Notes: generated by a model from the sequence alone, not told the origin. Numbered from the stretch's first letter, positions 16,523-25,514 are shown. The stretch is DNA of 34,776 nt from Mesobacillus foraminis (GCF_004340465.1 NZ_SLVV01000024.1:1-34776); one strand, 5' to 3'. Made by a program: numbers and translations.

Positions 16523-17356
16523 TCAAAGTTTATAATACCGCCGCAGCAAAAAGGAGATCCACTTACAATGAGGATTGTGCCGGATATTCTCCAGAAGCCC
16601 TTTGACAATCGCCGGGCTAAAGGCAGGGTTAAGCAGGTCCTGTTTTAAGAGAAGCAAGGATTCTTTCTCAATTGGTTCCTCAATATCCTCCAATTTTTGA
16701 GTAAGGATTTCAAGGATTTGTTCCTTTGTAGCCTCTTCCTGGCAGGGCTGTTCGATGATTCGCATCAATTCCTCCGAGATAAATGGAAGGGTCGTATGTT
16801 TCGCGAGCAAATTTGTTTTTTCTACGAGCGAATGGCATAGCACATCGAGATCCAAAGGAATATTGAAGAACAGGAACAAATGGGAATACATGCTCATAAA
16901 ACCTTTAATGCAGTAGACTAGATCGTATTTAATGGAGCGGTCGACGTGGCTGTATAGCCGCTCAACCATCAACAGAATGTTTTTTTCCATTAATTGATCA
17001 TAGTGGCGTATCTTTGAAAAGAGTTCTGCATTCATGGACTGCGTCTGTTCATTAATTAAAATCTTTGCAAAATCAGAATGGTCGTTAAAGTTTTCAAAGA
17101 TTTTATAGTAAAAAGCATACAAGAGCTTTTCATCACTGACTGTATTTTTGACTATGTAGTCAATATCCGATGTGATCTGCATCATGAAGTGGTCAATCAA
17201 AGCGGAAATCAATTCGTCCTTGGATTTAAAAGATAAGTAAAAAGCGCCTTTTGAAATGCCGCAATGATCGGTGATTTGCTGGACTGAAGTGGCTTCAAAT
17301 CCCTGTTTCGCAAAAAGCTCCAGCGCTTTTTCCATAATTAATTGTTTTTTTGCCAT
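16523..17356 (-). CDS. TetR/AcrR family regulator next to swrC
   Basis: 277 residues. The N-terminal TetR helix-turn-helix is clear (ALELFAKQGFEATSVQ, ITDHCGISKGAFYLSFKSKDEL, residues about 10-55), followed by a long helical ligand domain, larger than the usual 190-210 residues. Divergent from the RND exporter with 100 bp between, the arrangement of yerO and swrC in B. subtilis, so it probably represses that exporter. AGGAG lies 13 bases before the ATG, rather far. A terminator follows. Confidence 0.88.
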   Translation of the reverse strand: MAKKQLIMEKALELFAKQGFEATSVQQITDHCGISKGAFYLSFKSKDELISALIDHFMMQITSDIDYIVKNTVSDEKLLYAFYYKIFENFNDHSDFAKILINEQTQSMNAELFSKIRHYDQLMEKNILLMVERLYSHVDRSIKYDLVYCIKGFMSMYSHLFLFFNIPLDLDVLCHSLVEKTNLLAKHTTLPFISEELMRIIEQPCQEEATKEQILEILTQKLEDIEEPIEKESLLLLKQDLLNPAFSPAIVKGLLENIRHNPHCKWISFLLRRYYKL

Positions 17357-17386
17357 TATATCTGTATCACTCCTGCAGTCTTTAAG

Positions 17387-17415
17387 TTGACAAGTGACCT
17401 GTCAGTCATTAGTAT
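17387..17415 (+). promoter_or_regulatory. swrC promoter with overlapping operator
   Basis: TTGACA (17387-17392), 17-bp spacer, TAGTAT (17410-17415). The spacer holds the near-palindrome TGACCTGTCA, and TGAC/GTCA half-sites recur on each side, so a TetR dimer bound here would block the promoter. Confidence 0.7.
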
Positions 17416-17456
17416 AAGAAAATGGGTGTATTAAGTCAATCGAGGTAGGTGTATAC

Positions 17457-20400
17457 GTGAAGAGTTTAGTAGATTTTGTCCTTAAGAACAAATTGGCCGT
17501 ATGGCTTCTGACCATTATCATTACTGTTTCAGGCATATATTCCGGGACACGTATGAATATGGAAACGATCCCTGATATTTCAATCCCTTATCTGACGGTA
17601 ATAGATGTGTATCCGGGTGCGACCCCCGAGAAGGTCATGGAAGATATCTCCATGCCTTTAGAGAAAGCGGTGGAAGGCCTTGATGACGTAAAGGCCATCT
17701 ATTCGAATTCCTATTCCAATATGTCCAATATACAGGTGGAATATGAATATGGAATCGACATGGATGAGGCAAAACGGGCCCTTGAATCTGCCCTTGATGC
17801 GGTGGAGCTTCCGGAAGGAGCCGAGGAGCCGCAGATTAACGCCATCAGTATGAACATGATGCCCGTTGTAGCACTCAGTGTGAGCAGCACCGAGGAAGAT
17901 ATCGTTGAATTAACCTCAACTGTCGAGGAAGAATTGCTTCCGAAAATCGAAAAAATCGATGGTGTTGGATCGGCGACCATCACGGGCCAGCACATAGAAG
18001 AAGTTCAACTGACTTATAATGAATCTAAAATGGAACAGTATGGCCTGACCGAAGACAAGGTGAAGGAAATGATCCAGGCCAGCAACCTTGCTGTTTCATT
18101 AGGACTATATGAATTTGAAGAAGGTGAACAGGCGGTAGCGGTCGACGGCAAGTTCATGACTGAAGACGAATTAAAAAATATGCTCGTCCCGGTCACGCCT
18201 TCAGAAAATCAGCCAGCTCCATTTGTTAAGCTGAGCGAGATTGCTAAAATTGAGACTGTCGGGAAAGTACAATCAGTGTCCCGTACAAACGGCGAGGATG
18301 CCATTGCGATCCAGATTGTGAAGGAACAGCAGGCAAACACAGTCGATGTCGTGAACAATGTGAAAGATCTGATTCAGGATGAGGAGAAAAAGATTGATGG
18401 GCTGGTTGCCGAGGTTTCTCTGGATCAGGGTGAGCCGATTGAAGAATCCGTCGCGACCATGATCGAGAAGGCCGTATTTGGCGGACTGATCGCAGTATTG
18501 ATTATCCTTCTGTTCCTGAGGGATTTTAAATCGACGATCATTTCCATTGTCTCTATTCCAGTTTCCATTTTCATGGCATTGCTGCTGCTGAACTGGATGG
18601 ATATTACCCTGAATATCATGACGCTCGGGGCGATCACGGTGGCAATCGGCCGGGTCATCGACGACTCGATTGTTGTTGTTGAGAATATATACAGGCGCCT
18701 TCATTTGAAAAAGGAAAAACTGACCGGCCGGGCACTGATCCAGGCGGCTACGATCGAAATGTTCAAGCCAATCCTGTCATCGACCCTTGTTACGGTCGCG
18801 GTATTCGCACCGCTAGTTTTCGTTGGCGGTATGGTGGGCGAGCTCTTTGCTCCGTTTGCCCTGACCATGACATTTGCGCTTGGTGCATCTTTAATTGTAG
18901 CGATTACGATTGTTCCGGTGCTTTCCCATACTCTATTTAAAAAGAAGCTGTATGCTGAAAAGACGGAAAGCAGCCATAAAGAGGCAGGGAAATTAGCCCT
19001 TTGGTACAAGGGGATCCTTAATAAAGCACTGAACCATAAAATCATCACTTCCCTCATTGCCGTTGTTTTACTGGTCGGAAGCTTGGCCTTAACGCCGCTG
19101 ATCGGATTCAGTTTTATGGGCAGTGAAGAAGAAAAAGTCATGTATTTAACTTATACTCCAGAGGCAGGGGAGCTTAAGGAAGATACGCTGGCAAATGTCA
19201 CCGCGGTAGAAGAGAAGCTGCTGAAACGGAAAGATATCGACATTCTTCAGGTATCCGTCAACGAAGCTGGCGACCCGATGGCAGCGATGATGGGCGGAGG
19301 CGCTGGCGGAGCGCTGATGTACGTCATCTTTGACCCGGATATGGAGAACTTCCCTGAAGCTCGTGAGGAGATTGAAGACTATGTAACCAATATTGGCCAA
19401 TCAGGAGAATGGAAGAGCCAGAATTTCACTTCCATGGGTGCGGCTACAAATGAAGTAAGCTATACGTTTTACAGTGAGGATTTAGACAAACTCAATACTT
19501 CTGTAAAAATGGTAGAAGAAATCCTGAACAAAAATAAAGGCATTGAGGATGTAACCTCCACGGCAGAAGATGCCTTTGTCGAGTATACGTTCAATGTTGA
19601 TCAGGATGAATTGCTGCAGTATGGATTAACAACCGGCCAAATCATCGGCATGCTGAATCCTATGCAATCAAAGAATGTCCTGACAACCATTGAAAAAGAC
19701 GGAGATACACTGGATGTCATCGTCCAGCAGCCACAGGCCAAGCAGCCGAAATCCATCGATGAAATGCTCGACACCGAGATTCCTACAGCAGTGGGACAGC
19801 CAATGCCGTTGTCGGAGCTTGTGGACGTTAAAAAAGGAACGACATTAAATACACTGGCCCGAAGCAAGGGTGAATACTATGCTACGGTGTCAGGAACTAT
19901 TACCGATAAAGATGTTTCGAAAGCGACCTCCGAAGTAGGTAAAGAGATTGATAAACTCGAACTGCCTAAAGGAGTCGACGTGGGCGTTGCCGGAGTTCAG
20001 GCAGATATGAATGAAACCTTTACGCAGCTGGGAATTGCCATGCTCGCGGCTGTTGCCATCGTCTACTTTATCCTGGTAGTGACTTTCCGTGAGGGTGTGG
20101 CGCCATTTGCCATCCTGTTCTCTCTTCCGTTTGCCGTTATCGGTTCGTTCGTTGGTTTATTAGCTGCCGGCGAAACGATTTCTGTTTCGGTTATGATGGG
20201 ACTGCTGATGCTGATCGGTATAGTTGTAACGAATGCCATTGTCCTGGTGGACCGAGTCATCCATATGGAACGCGATGGCCTTGGTATGCGTGAGGCGATT
20301 CTTGAAGCGGGATCAACCCGACTTCGCCCGATCCTCATGACGGCGATCGCAACGGTAGGTGCCTTGCTTCCGCTGGCATTTGGCTCAGGCGGCGGCGGAG

Positions 20401-20543
20401 GACTGATTTCCAAAGGATTGGCGATTACCGTTATTGGCGGATTAATCAGCTCCACCTTATTAACGTTAATCGTTGTGCCAATTGTATTTGAGGTATTATC
20501 CAAACTCTTCAAGAAAAATCGAAGAGAAGAAGACGAAAATTAA
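17457..20543 (+). CDS. swrC: RND family exporter, SwrC type
   Basis: 1028 residues, full length for an AcrB/SwrC-type RND pump. A membrane helix at residues 12-32 precedes the first large extracytoplasmic loop (to about 335). The proton-relay pair Asp402-Asp403 lies in AIGRVIDDSIVVVENIYR of TM4. A second large loop (about 555-850) and a second bundle ending in Gly-rich FGSGGGGGLISKG complete the fold. SwrC in B. subtilis exports surfactin and supports swarming. Start is GTG behind GAGGTAGGTG. Orthology is supported by the adjacent TetR gene but not proven; other HAE2-like pumps look alike. Confidence 0.88.
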   Translation: MKSLVDFVLKNKLAVWLLTIIITVSGIYSGTRMNMETIPDISIPYLTVIDVYPGATPEKVMEDISMPLEKAVEGLDDVKAIYSNSYSNMSNIQVEYEYGIDMDEAKRALESALDAVELPEGAEEPQINAISMNMMPVVALSVSSTEEDIVELTSTVEEELLPKIEKIDGVGSATITGQHIEEVQLTYNESKMEQYGLTEDKVKEMIQASNLAVSLGLYEFEEGEQAVAVDGKFMTEDELKNMLVPVTPSENQPAPFVKLSEIAKIETVGKVQSVSRTNGEDAIAIQIVKEQQANTVDVVNNVKDLIQDEEKKIDGLVAEVSLDQGEPIEESVATMIEKAVFGGLIAVLIILLFLRDFKSTIISIVSIPVSIFMALLLLNWMDITLNIMTLGAITVAIGRVIDDSIVVVENIYRRLHLKKEKLTGRALIQAATIEMFKPILSSTLVTVAVFAPLVFVGGMVGELFAPFALTMTFALGASLIVAITIVPVLSHTLFKKKLYAEKTESSHKEAGKLALWYKGILNKALNHKIITSLIAVVLLVGSLALTPLIGFSFMGSEEEKVMYLTYTPEAGELKEDTLANVTAVEEKLLKRKDIDILQVSVNEAGDPMAAMMGGGAGGALMYVIFDPDMENFPEAREEIEDYVTNIGQSGEWKSQNFTSMGAATNEVSYTFYSEDLDKLNTSVKMVEEILNKNKGIEDVTSTAEDAFVEYTFNVDQDELLQYGLTTGQIIGMLNPMQSKNVLTTIEKDGDTLDVIVQQPQAKQPKSIDEMLDTEIPTAVGQPMPLSELVDVKKGTTLNTLARSKGEYYATVSGTITDKDVSKATSEVGKEIDKLELPKGVDVGVAGVQADMNETFTQLGIAMLAAVAIVYFILVVTFREGVAPFAILFSLPFAVIGSFVGLLAAGETISVSVMMGLLMLIGIVVTNAIVLVDRVIHMERDGLGMREAILEAGSTRLRPILMTAIATVGALLPLAFGSGGGGGLISKGLAITVIGGLISSTLLTLIVVPIVFEVLSKLFKKNRREEDEN

Positions 20544-20548
20544 TAGAG

Positions 20549-20582
20549 ACCCTGGCAGGTTCATCGCTTGCCAGGGTTTTTT
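20549..20582 (+). terminator. Terminator of swrC
   Basis: ACCCTGGCA / TGCCAGGGT stem followed by six T. Confidence 0.93.
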
Positions 20583-20663
20583 ATGTTGAGTAGAAGAATG
20601 GAGTAAATTTGTGTTTCCTTTTCGTCATCTTTTTTGCCTTCCGAGCTAATTATCCAATTTCAA

Positions 20664-20692
20664 TTGATTTCATCACAACAATAGTGTACGAT
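20664..20692 (+). promoter_or_regulatory. Promoter of the PadR-HAAS operon
   Basis: TTGATT (20664-20669), 17-bp spacer, TACGAT (20687-20692). The transcript would start inside the operator that follows. Confidence 0.65.
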
Positions 20693-20718
20693 ACATAGTA
20701 TAAAACATATACTGTATG
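20692..20718 (+). promoter_or_regulatory. PadR operator candidate
   Basis: Inverted repeat TACATAGTAT-N7-ATACTGTATG, with a third half-like ACATATAGTAA just after. It overlaps the -10 and lies about 30 bp before the padR-type start codon, fitting autorepression. Confidence 0.65.
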
Positions 20719-20748
20719 ACATATAGTAATAAAAAAGAGGTGGGTGAA

Positions 20749-21096
20749 ATGAGTCAGTTATTGAATTCATTAACAACAGAACTTAGGAGAGGAACGTTGA
20801 CATTAGCGGTTTTAAGTCAATTGCGGACCCCTCAGTACGGGTATTCGCTTGTTCAGCTGCTGGAAGGATCGGGGATTGCGATTGATCAGAGTACCTTATA
20901 TCCACTGCTTCGCCGATTGGAGAAACAGGAGCTGGTGTCGAGCAGCTGGGATACGTCTGAGAGCAGACCCCGCAAGTACTATGTTTTGAGTGAGTATGGG
21001 CTAGAGATCTTTTTGCAGTTGAAAAAAGAATGGATTGCTAACTCAAAAGAGCTTTACAGCTTATTAAAGGGAGAGGAAGAGGATGAACTTAATTGA
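20749..21096 (+). CDS. PadR family transcriptional regulator
   Basis: 115 residues. PadR winged helix: LRRGTLTLAVLSQL, PQYGYSLVQLLEG, then DQSTLYPLLRRLEKQELV as recognition helix and RPRKYYVLSEYG as wing. The ATG at 20749 is chosen because GAGGTGGGTG ends a few bases before it. It overlaps the next gene by 14 bp, so the pair is translationally coupled. PadR-HAAS pairs are common in Firmicutes, the HAAS partner acting in signal sensing. Confidence 0.92.
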   Translation: MSQLLNSLTTELRRGTLTLAVLSQLRTPQYGYSLVQLLEGSGIAIDQSTLYPLLRRLEKQELVSSSWDTSESRPRKYYVLSEYGLEIFLQLKKEWIANSKELYSLLKGEEEDELN

Positions 21097-22078
21097 GGTA
21101 TATATTCAGGAAGTCACTCGAAGGCTGCCTGAAAAGAATCGTGAGGATATTGCGCTGGAGCTGCGGTCAACCATAGAGGATATGCTGCCGGAGGATTACG
21201 GGGAAGAAGATGTAAAGGCAGCACTCGAAAAATTAGGGAGTCCAATCTCGCTCGCTGCCGGTTACAGTGACCGGCCCATGCACCTGATTGGCCCTCGCTA
21301 TTTTGATATATATGTAACCCTCCTGAAAATGATTTTACCGATTGCTGCTGTCATTTCGGTCATTTCGATGATCGCTCAATATTTTATCGGTTATGGCGGA
21401 AATGAAGCGGCCTTAAATGTGGCTTTAAGTCTTATGGGCCAAGGAATATGGACAGTTATTGAAGTCAGTGTTCAAGTATTCTTCTGGTTAACCGTTGTGT
21501 TTGCCGTAATAGAAAGAACCGATCAAGGAAAAGATCAGCAGCCATTAACTCCAAGCCTGAAGAAGTGGACACCTGAAGATTTGAAAAATATCTCCTATGT
21601 TCCCGAGAAAAAGGCAATCTCAAAATGCCAGGTGTTTGGAAGTTTAATGTGGACGGCAATCTGGGCAACACTTTATTTCTATGCGGATCATCTTGTGGGT
21701 ATATATAAAGGGGGCAGGGACGGCCTAGAATTTTTGGCTGCAACCTTCAATCAAGAGGTTTTGCTCCGGTATTGGCCAATCGTTGTGATGGTGATTGGTT
21801 TCGAAATAGCTCTATCCCTTTATCAATTGATTAAAGGGCAATGGACCAAAAGAATGGCACTGTCCAATACGGCCCTCCAGCTAATGGCAACCATCGTTTT
21901 TATTGTCATACTCATAAATCCCAATGTACTAAGTGCAGAGTTCGTTACGTATATGGCGGATCTATTTACTATAACTGCAAATGAATTTAGAACGTGGATA
22001 GTGGGCGGCGGAATTTTTATCTTTTTACTGTCCGCGGCGATCAATGTATGGGAAGGCTTTCGTAAGGCCAGAATTTAA
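21083..22078 (+). CDS. HAAS-domain membrane protein
   Basis: 331 residues. Residues 1-65 match the HAAS/DUF1700-type helical domain (YIQEVTRRLPEKNREDIALELRSTIEDML, then a LEKLGSPISLAAGY turn), a cytosolic module typically paired with PadR regulators. Several membrane segments follow: about 80-102, 120-143, 187-207, 233-252, 268-285 and 305-323. Start ATG lies inside the padR end, AAAGGGAGAGG upstream. Presumably senses a membrane-related signal; ligand unknown. Confidence 0.85.
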   Translation: MNLIEVYIQEVTRRLPEKNREDIALELRSTIEDMLPEDYGEEDVKAALEKLGSPISLAAGYSDRPMHLIGPRYFDIYVTLLKMILPIAAVISVISMIAQYFIGYGGNEAALNVALSLMGQGIWTVIEVSVQVFFWLTVVFAVIERTDQGKDQQPLTPSLKKWTPEDLKNISYVPEKKAISKCQVFGSLMWTAIWATLYFYADHLVGIYKGGRDGLEFLAATFNQEVLLRYWPIVVMVIGFEIALSLYQLIKGQWTKRMALSNTALQLMATIVFIVILINPNVLSAEFVTYMADLFTITANEFRTWIVGGGIFIFLLSAAINVWEGFRKARI

Positions 22079-22107
22079 TAAAAACATACTTGCTTTTAAA
22101 AGTAGCG

Positions 22108-22141
22108 ATCGCGTTTCTACCAGAGTAGAGGCGTTTTTTTT
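22108..22141 (+). terminator. Terminator of the PadR-HAAS operon
   Basis: TCTAC / GTAGA inner stem and CGC / GCG outer pairs with an internal loop, followed by a run of eight T. Confidence 0.7.
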
Positions 22142-22333
22142 ATGTGCAGGTTCGGTAAAAAAGTAAGCCGCCCAAATGAACTGTTTCCGGACAAGGTAAC
22201 ATTATTATTCAAGGTATTCACGGTGTAACTCCGTTATTGGGGAAAAGATTAGCTTGAGTGCGACACGTTTATACGGAGGGAAAAACACCACAAGAAGGAA
22301 AGGTGCATCACGGCTGTGATACACCAATTGGAG

Positions 22334-22804
22334 CTAATCCCAAATACGAATTCTGGGAATCCCCGCCGTTCTTAAATAGTCCAGTAATTGCCCAGTATGT
22401 ACAGATTCATGATAGGCCACACGCAACAGCATGTCTCCCAAGTCTCTGATGTATCCCGACTCGGAACGATCGACCTTTATGCTCTCCAAATCACTTTCAG
22501 AGAATGATTGAATGGTATCCATGAACTGTTTTCTGTAGTGTTCAGCGAATTCCAGCTCGTCTTCTACTGTAGTAAAGGGTCTATTTTCAAAAGGAGAGTC
22601 AAACGCAGATAAACTCCCCCTATTTTTGATGGCCAAATGATAGTAATGTTCGCTTTCAAGGATGTGCCTGACCATTTCCAGGCAGCTCATGGCCTCACTG
22701 TCCGGCTTCCAGGAAAGTTTCTCTTCAGGAATGGATGTCCAGACTTTTATGCTCCTTCTCCTTACTTCATTAAAGTTTAGAATGATTAAGTCAATTGAGT
22801 TCAT
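22334..22804 (-). CDS. DinB family protein
   Basis: 156 residues, the usual DinB/YfiT four-helix size. Histidines in the expected metal positions: MVRHILESEHYYH near residue 45-55 and RVAYHESVHTGQLLDYL near 128-145, with a WKPDSEAMS entry loop. Members include damage-inducible proteins and metal-dependent thiol transferases; the activity of this one is unknown. GGGGAGG lies 5 bases before the ATG. No clear terminator seen downstream. Confidence 0.88.
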   Translation of the reverse strand: MNSIDLIILNFNEVRRRSIKVWTSIPEEKLSWKPDSEAMSCLEMVRHILESEHYYHLAIKNRGSLSAFDSPFENRPFTTVEDELEFAEHYRKQFMDTIQSFSESDLESIKVDRSESGYIRDLGDMLLRVAYHESVHTGQLLDYLRTAGIPRIRIWD

Positions 22805-23016
22805 AACGTCCTCCCCTTTTGGATAAATTTAACTTTATTATACACGAATAAACGTTCTTGTTTTGATTTTTTGTATTTTTTCAAATAGGAAAGAAGAAGG
22901 CCTGATTTATTGAAGGAATCTCCTTTACAAAAAGAGGAAATTAAAGCTGCGGGTGGAATTCATCTTACTATTACCTTTACAGGGTAAATGTCTATTTTTT
23001 CAAGGAGATGAGTTTT
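22805..23016. other. Spacer between DinB and VOC genes
   Basis: A/T-rich. From about 22910 a short open stretch reads LLKESPLQKEEIKAAGG and stops at 22987, without start or ribosome site; possibly a gene remnant. No promoter assigned. Confidence 0.3.
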
Positions 23017-23379
23017 ATGAATGAACAGGTACTAGATAAATTTGTTGAACGAATTGATGCGGTATTCCTCCCTGTCAAAAATCTTCAGGAATCATTGGCA
23101 TGGTATCAGGACATATTCGGTTTTGATTTGCGGTGGAAAAATGAAAGAATGTGTGGTCTTTCAATCGCACCTAACTGTGGATTTCACCTTGTCGAAATAT
23201 CGGATTTTCAACCCGTTGATCAATACACCCCGTTTAATTATGTTGTTAAAGATGCAGAAGACATTAGAAGAAGGCTAAAAGAAAAGAATGTGACTGTATC
23301 AGAGATAAGAAATGGGGAACCTAAACGCTTTGATTTAACCGATATTAATGGAAATATGATAAGTGTTATAGAAATATAA
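23017..23379 (+). CDS. VOC (glyoxalase/dioxygenase fold) protein
   Basis: 120 residues, one VOC module pair: DAVFLPVKNLQESLAWYQDIFGFDLRW at the start and DINGNMISVIEI at the end are family hallmarks. The usual first metal His is replaced (DAVFLPV), so a metal-enzyme role is doubtful; binding or sequestration of a small ligand is possible. AAGGAGATGAG precedes the ATG at 23017; an ATG three codons earlier falls within that site. It stands 73 bp before a cysteine hydrolase gene, perhaps co-transcribed. Confidence 0.85.
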   Translation: MNEQVLDKFVERIDAVFLPVKNLQESLAWYQDIFGFDLRWKNERMCGLSIAPNCGFHLVEISDFQPVDQYTPFNYVVKDAEDIRRRLKEKNVTVSEIRNGEPKRFDLTDINGNMISVIEI

Positions 23380-23452
23380 ATGAACCGGTGTATTACTAAG
23401 GGGAATACGTCTGAAAAATAGCGTGTCCCCACATTTGAAAGGGGAAAATCAT

Positions 23453-24010
23453 TTGAAGCAAGCATTGTTAGTCATTGATGCTCAACAAGAGTTAATGGAT
23501 GGGAATCAAACGGAAAGTGCTGTTTTCAGGAAAGACCAGCTTATTAGCAATATCAATTTAGTTATTAAAAAAGCGGTTAACTCCAGTGTTCCTGTTGTTT
23601 TTGTAAGAGATTTGGATATTGCTGAAGGCAAAGGGAAAGGGTTTCAGGTTCATGAAAACATTCATATGCCTGATGATGCAAAAATCTTTGATAAAACTGC
23701 AACGAATTCTTTCCATGGGACAGGACTTCTAAATTATTTAAAATCTCAAGAGACTGAGCATGTTGTTATAATGGGGTGTGCAACCCAATATTGTATCGAT
23801 AGTGCAGTCAGGACCGCCACGATTAGTGGTTTGGATGTCACATTAGTAGCTGATGGACATTCGACAACGGACAGTGATACTTTAAGTGCAGAACAAATTA
23901 TAAAGCATCATAACCAAACCCTTCATGGCCATTACAATGTGGAGCATTTTTCAATCGTAAGAAATGCAGAGGAAGACTTGTTCGATCCAACTCATGATTC
24001 CTACAGGTAA
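23453..24010 (+). CDS. Cysteine hydrolase, isochorismatase family (copy 1)
   Basis: 185 residues from TTG, chosen because AAAGGGG precedes it and the family strand ALLVIDAQQELM begins right after. Catalytic triad visible: Asp in VIDAQ, Lys in FDKTATNSFHGT, and Cys in MGCATQYCIDSAVRT. Hydrolyses amides or vinyl ethers of small compounds; substrate unknown. A second, divergent member of the family lies at 32343-32906. The end YNVEHFSIVRNAEEDLF is typical of the subgroup. Confidence 0.9.
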   Translation: MKQALLVIDAQQELMDGNQTESAVFRKDQLISNINLVIKKAVNSSVPVVFVRDLDIAEGKGKGFQVHENIHMPDDAKIFDKTATNSFHGTGLLNYLKSQETEHVVIMGCATQYCIDSAVRTATISGLDVTLVADGHSTTDSDTLSAEQIIKHHNQTLHGHYNVEHFSIVRNAEEDLFDPTHDSYR

Positions 24011-24023
24011 TCATCATTAACAA

Positions 24024-24071
24024 TAAAAGACCCTAATTTTTAAAAAAGTAGGACTAGAATTGGGACTTTTA
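24024..24071 (+). terminator. Weak terminator after the cysteine hydrolase gene
   Basis: AAAAG-A-CCC and AATT pair with AATTGGG-A-CTTTT across an A/T loop; short T tract only. Confidence 0.45.
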
Positions 24072-24140
24072 ATAGGTACGATCTATTTAAATAGAATCTG
24101 TAAAAATATAAGTTGGAAAATCATGTACCTAAGCTAAAGA

Positions 24141-24195
24141 CCTTGTTGCAATAAGCGGGATTTTTTTTATTAAGCTAACGGGAGTATAGTTGAAG
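24141..24195 (+). repeat. Partial AACGGGTGC-family repeat (copy A)
   Basis: Keeps the right-end motif CTAACGGGAG preceded by a T-rich run, followed by GAAGAAGGA. The left end is degenerate. 130 bp beyond the cysteine hydrolase stop codon. Confidence 0.45.
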
Positions 24196-24261
24196 AAGGA
24201 TTTTGTTAAGTATTTAAATAGATACAATCCGATATCAAGATGAACTATTGGGGTGAGAAAA

Positions 24262-25044
24262 ATGAATATAGCACAACACAATCGTAAGGCCTGGGATAAA
24301 AAAGTTGATGAGAGTGCTGTTTATACGATGGCAGTGTCTAAAGAAATGATCGAAAAGAGTAGAAATGGTGAATGGGAAATTACAGTAACAACTGGGAAGC
24401 CAGTTCCGAGAAATTGGTTCCCCAATTCTTTAAAGGGCAAAAAGATACTTTGTCTAGCTTCAGGGGGCGGGCAACAAGGTCCAGTTTTGGCGGCAGCGGG
24501 TGCAACTGTCACTGTTACTGATCTATCAAAAAAGCAATTAGAAAAGGATGAATTTGTAGCCAATCGAGATGGGTTAACTCTTAATACGGTACAAGGTGAT
24601 ATGACTGACCTTTCTGTTTTTGAAGATGAAGTTTTTGATATTATTGTTCATCCCGTTGCTAACTTATTTGTAGAAAATATATCCCCTGTTTGGAAAGAAG
24701 CATCAAGAGTGTTAAAAAATAAGGGAATTCTTATTTCTGGTTTTACCAACCCACTTCTATTTATTTTCGATGATGAAGAGGATAGGAAAGGTAATCTGGT
24801 AGTGAAAAATTCCATTCCGTCTTCTTCCTTTGATCATTTAACTGAAGATGAATTAGTAGAATATATAAATGCTAAACACACGATTGAGTTTGGACATACA
24901 TTAGAAGACCAAATCCAAGGACAAGTTGATGCGGGCTTTGTAATCGCTGGATTATATGAAGATGACTTTGGAGGAAGTAGACCATTAGATAAATATATCA
25001 AAAGTTTTATTGCAACCAAGGCTGTTAAATTGAACATTGATTAA
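24262..25044 (+). CDS. Class I SAM-dependent methyltransferase
   Basis: 260 residues. The SAM-binding motif I is unusual but recognisable as ILCLASGGGQQGPVLAAAG, followed by VTVTDLSKKQL (motif II acidic residue), GDMTDLSVF and DIIVHPVANLFVE. The C-terminal half has SRVLKNKGILISGFTNP. Resembles small-molecule or antibiotic-associated methyltransferases; substrate unknown. GGGGTGAG precedes the ATG at 24262; a GTG three codons earlier lies inside it. A repeat of the AACGGGTGC family begins 14 bp after the stop codon. Confidence 0.9.
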   Translation: MNIAQHNRKAWDKKVDESAVYTMAVSKEMIEKSRNGEWEITVTTGKPVPRNWFPNSLKGKKILCLASGGGQQGPVLAAAGATVTVTDLSKKQLEKDEFVANRDGLTLNTVQGDMTDLSVFEDEVFDIIVHPVANLFVENISPVWKEASRVLKNKGILISGFTNPLLFIFDDEEDRKGNLVVKNSIPSSSFDHLTEDELVEYINAKHTIEFGHTLEDQIQGQVDAGFVIAGLYEDDFGGSRPLDKYIKSFIATKAVKLNID

Positions 25045-25057
25045 ACCTTGTTGAACG

Positions 25058-25137
25058 AACGGGTGCTTTCCTTAAGGTAAAGGCATTAAAAAAGAAGCCT
25101 TTTCTTATTGAGCTTACGGACATTTTAATGAAAGAAG
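25058..25137 (+). repeat. AACGGGTGC-family repeat (copy B)
   Basis: Left end AACGGGTGCTTTCC, an AAAGGC / GCCTTTT inner stem, and a diverged right end CTTACGGACATTTTA. Closest to copy D. 14 bp after the methyltransferase stop. Confidence 0.75.
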
Positions 25138-25173
25138 GAAACTCAGATTATCCATCTGAATATATATTTATAG

Positions 25174-25340
25174 TTAAAGGTCGAAGGTGATGTTGGGGCT
25201 GATCTTATATGGTGTAGTCACTGCGGCAGTAACCTTGATTTAGATGATATTCCGATTTCAAGTGAATTAAAAAGGAATATGAGGGAGTGGGTAACAAAGT
25301 ATGGTGAATGGATCGATTGGGATCTAGACCAAATAATAAC
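25174..25340 (+). pseudogene. Truncated CxxC small protein gene
   Basis: An open stretch without a start reads KVEGDVGADLIWCSHCG, then DDIPISSELKRN, WVTKYGEWIDWD. This resembles a small Bacillus protein family with a WC-xx-CG zinc-ribbon-like pair and a YGEWIDWD motif. It is preceded by an in-frame TAG where the start should be. The expected C-terminal part (an EEKHN-type tail, from memory of the family) is missing: the frame runs within 15 bp into repeat copy C. Family identity is from memory; the truncation is visible. Confidence 0.6.
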
Positions 25341-25354
25341 CATACACTTAAAAA

Positions 25355-25437
25355 TAGGGTGCAAGAGTTTAAGAACCAGCTGCTGTTCCAGCCGGTTCTT
25401 TTCTTCTTCAACGAAGGGGCAGTTTTATGGAATAAGG
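25355..25437 (+). repeat. AACGGGTGC-family repeat (copy C)
   Basis: Left end TAGGGTGCAAGAGTTT, hairpin AAGAACC-A-GCTG / CAGC-C-GGTTCTT with loop CTGTTC, right end CTTCAACGAAGGGGCAG then TTTTATGGAATAAGGA. It interrupts or directly abuts the truncated CxxC gene. Confidence 0.85.
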
Positions 25438-25485
25438 AGTTCTCCCTTAGCTATTACATCAGTGAAGAATGTATCTATACTCCCA

Positions 25486-25514
25486 TTGACAACTAGTATA
25501 GTTGATTTTATAAT
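25486..25514 (+). promoter_or_regulatory. Consensus sigma-A promoter before the EamA gene
   Basis: TTGACA (25486-25491), 17-bp spacer, TATAAT (25509-25514): a perfect consensus. Start of transcription would be near 25521, giving a 120-base leader. Confidence 0.85.
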
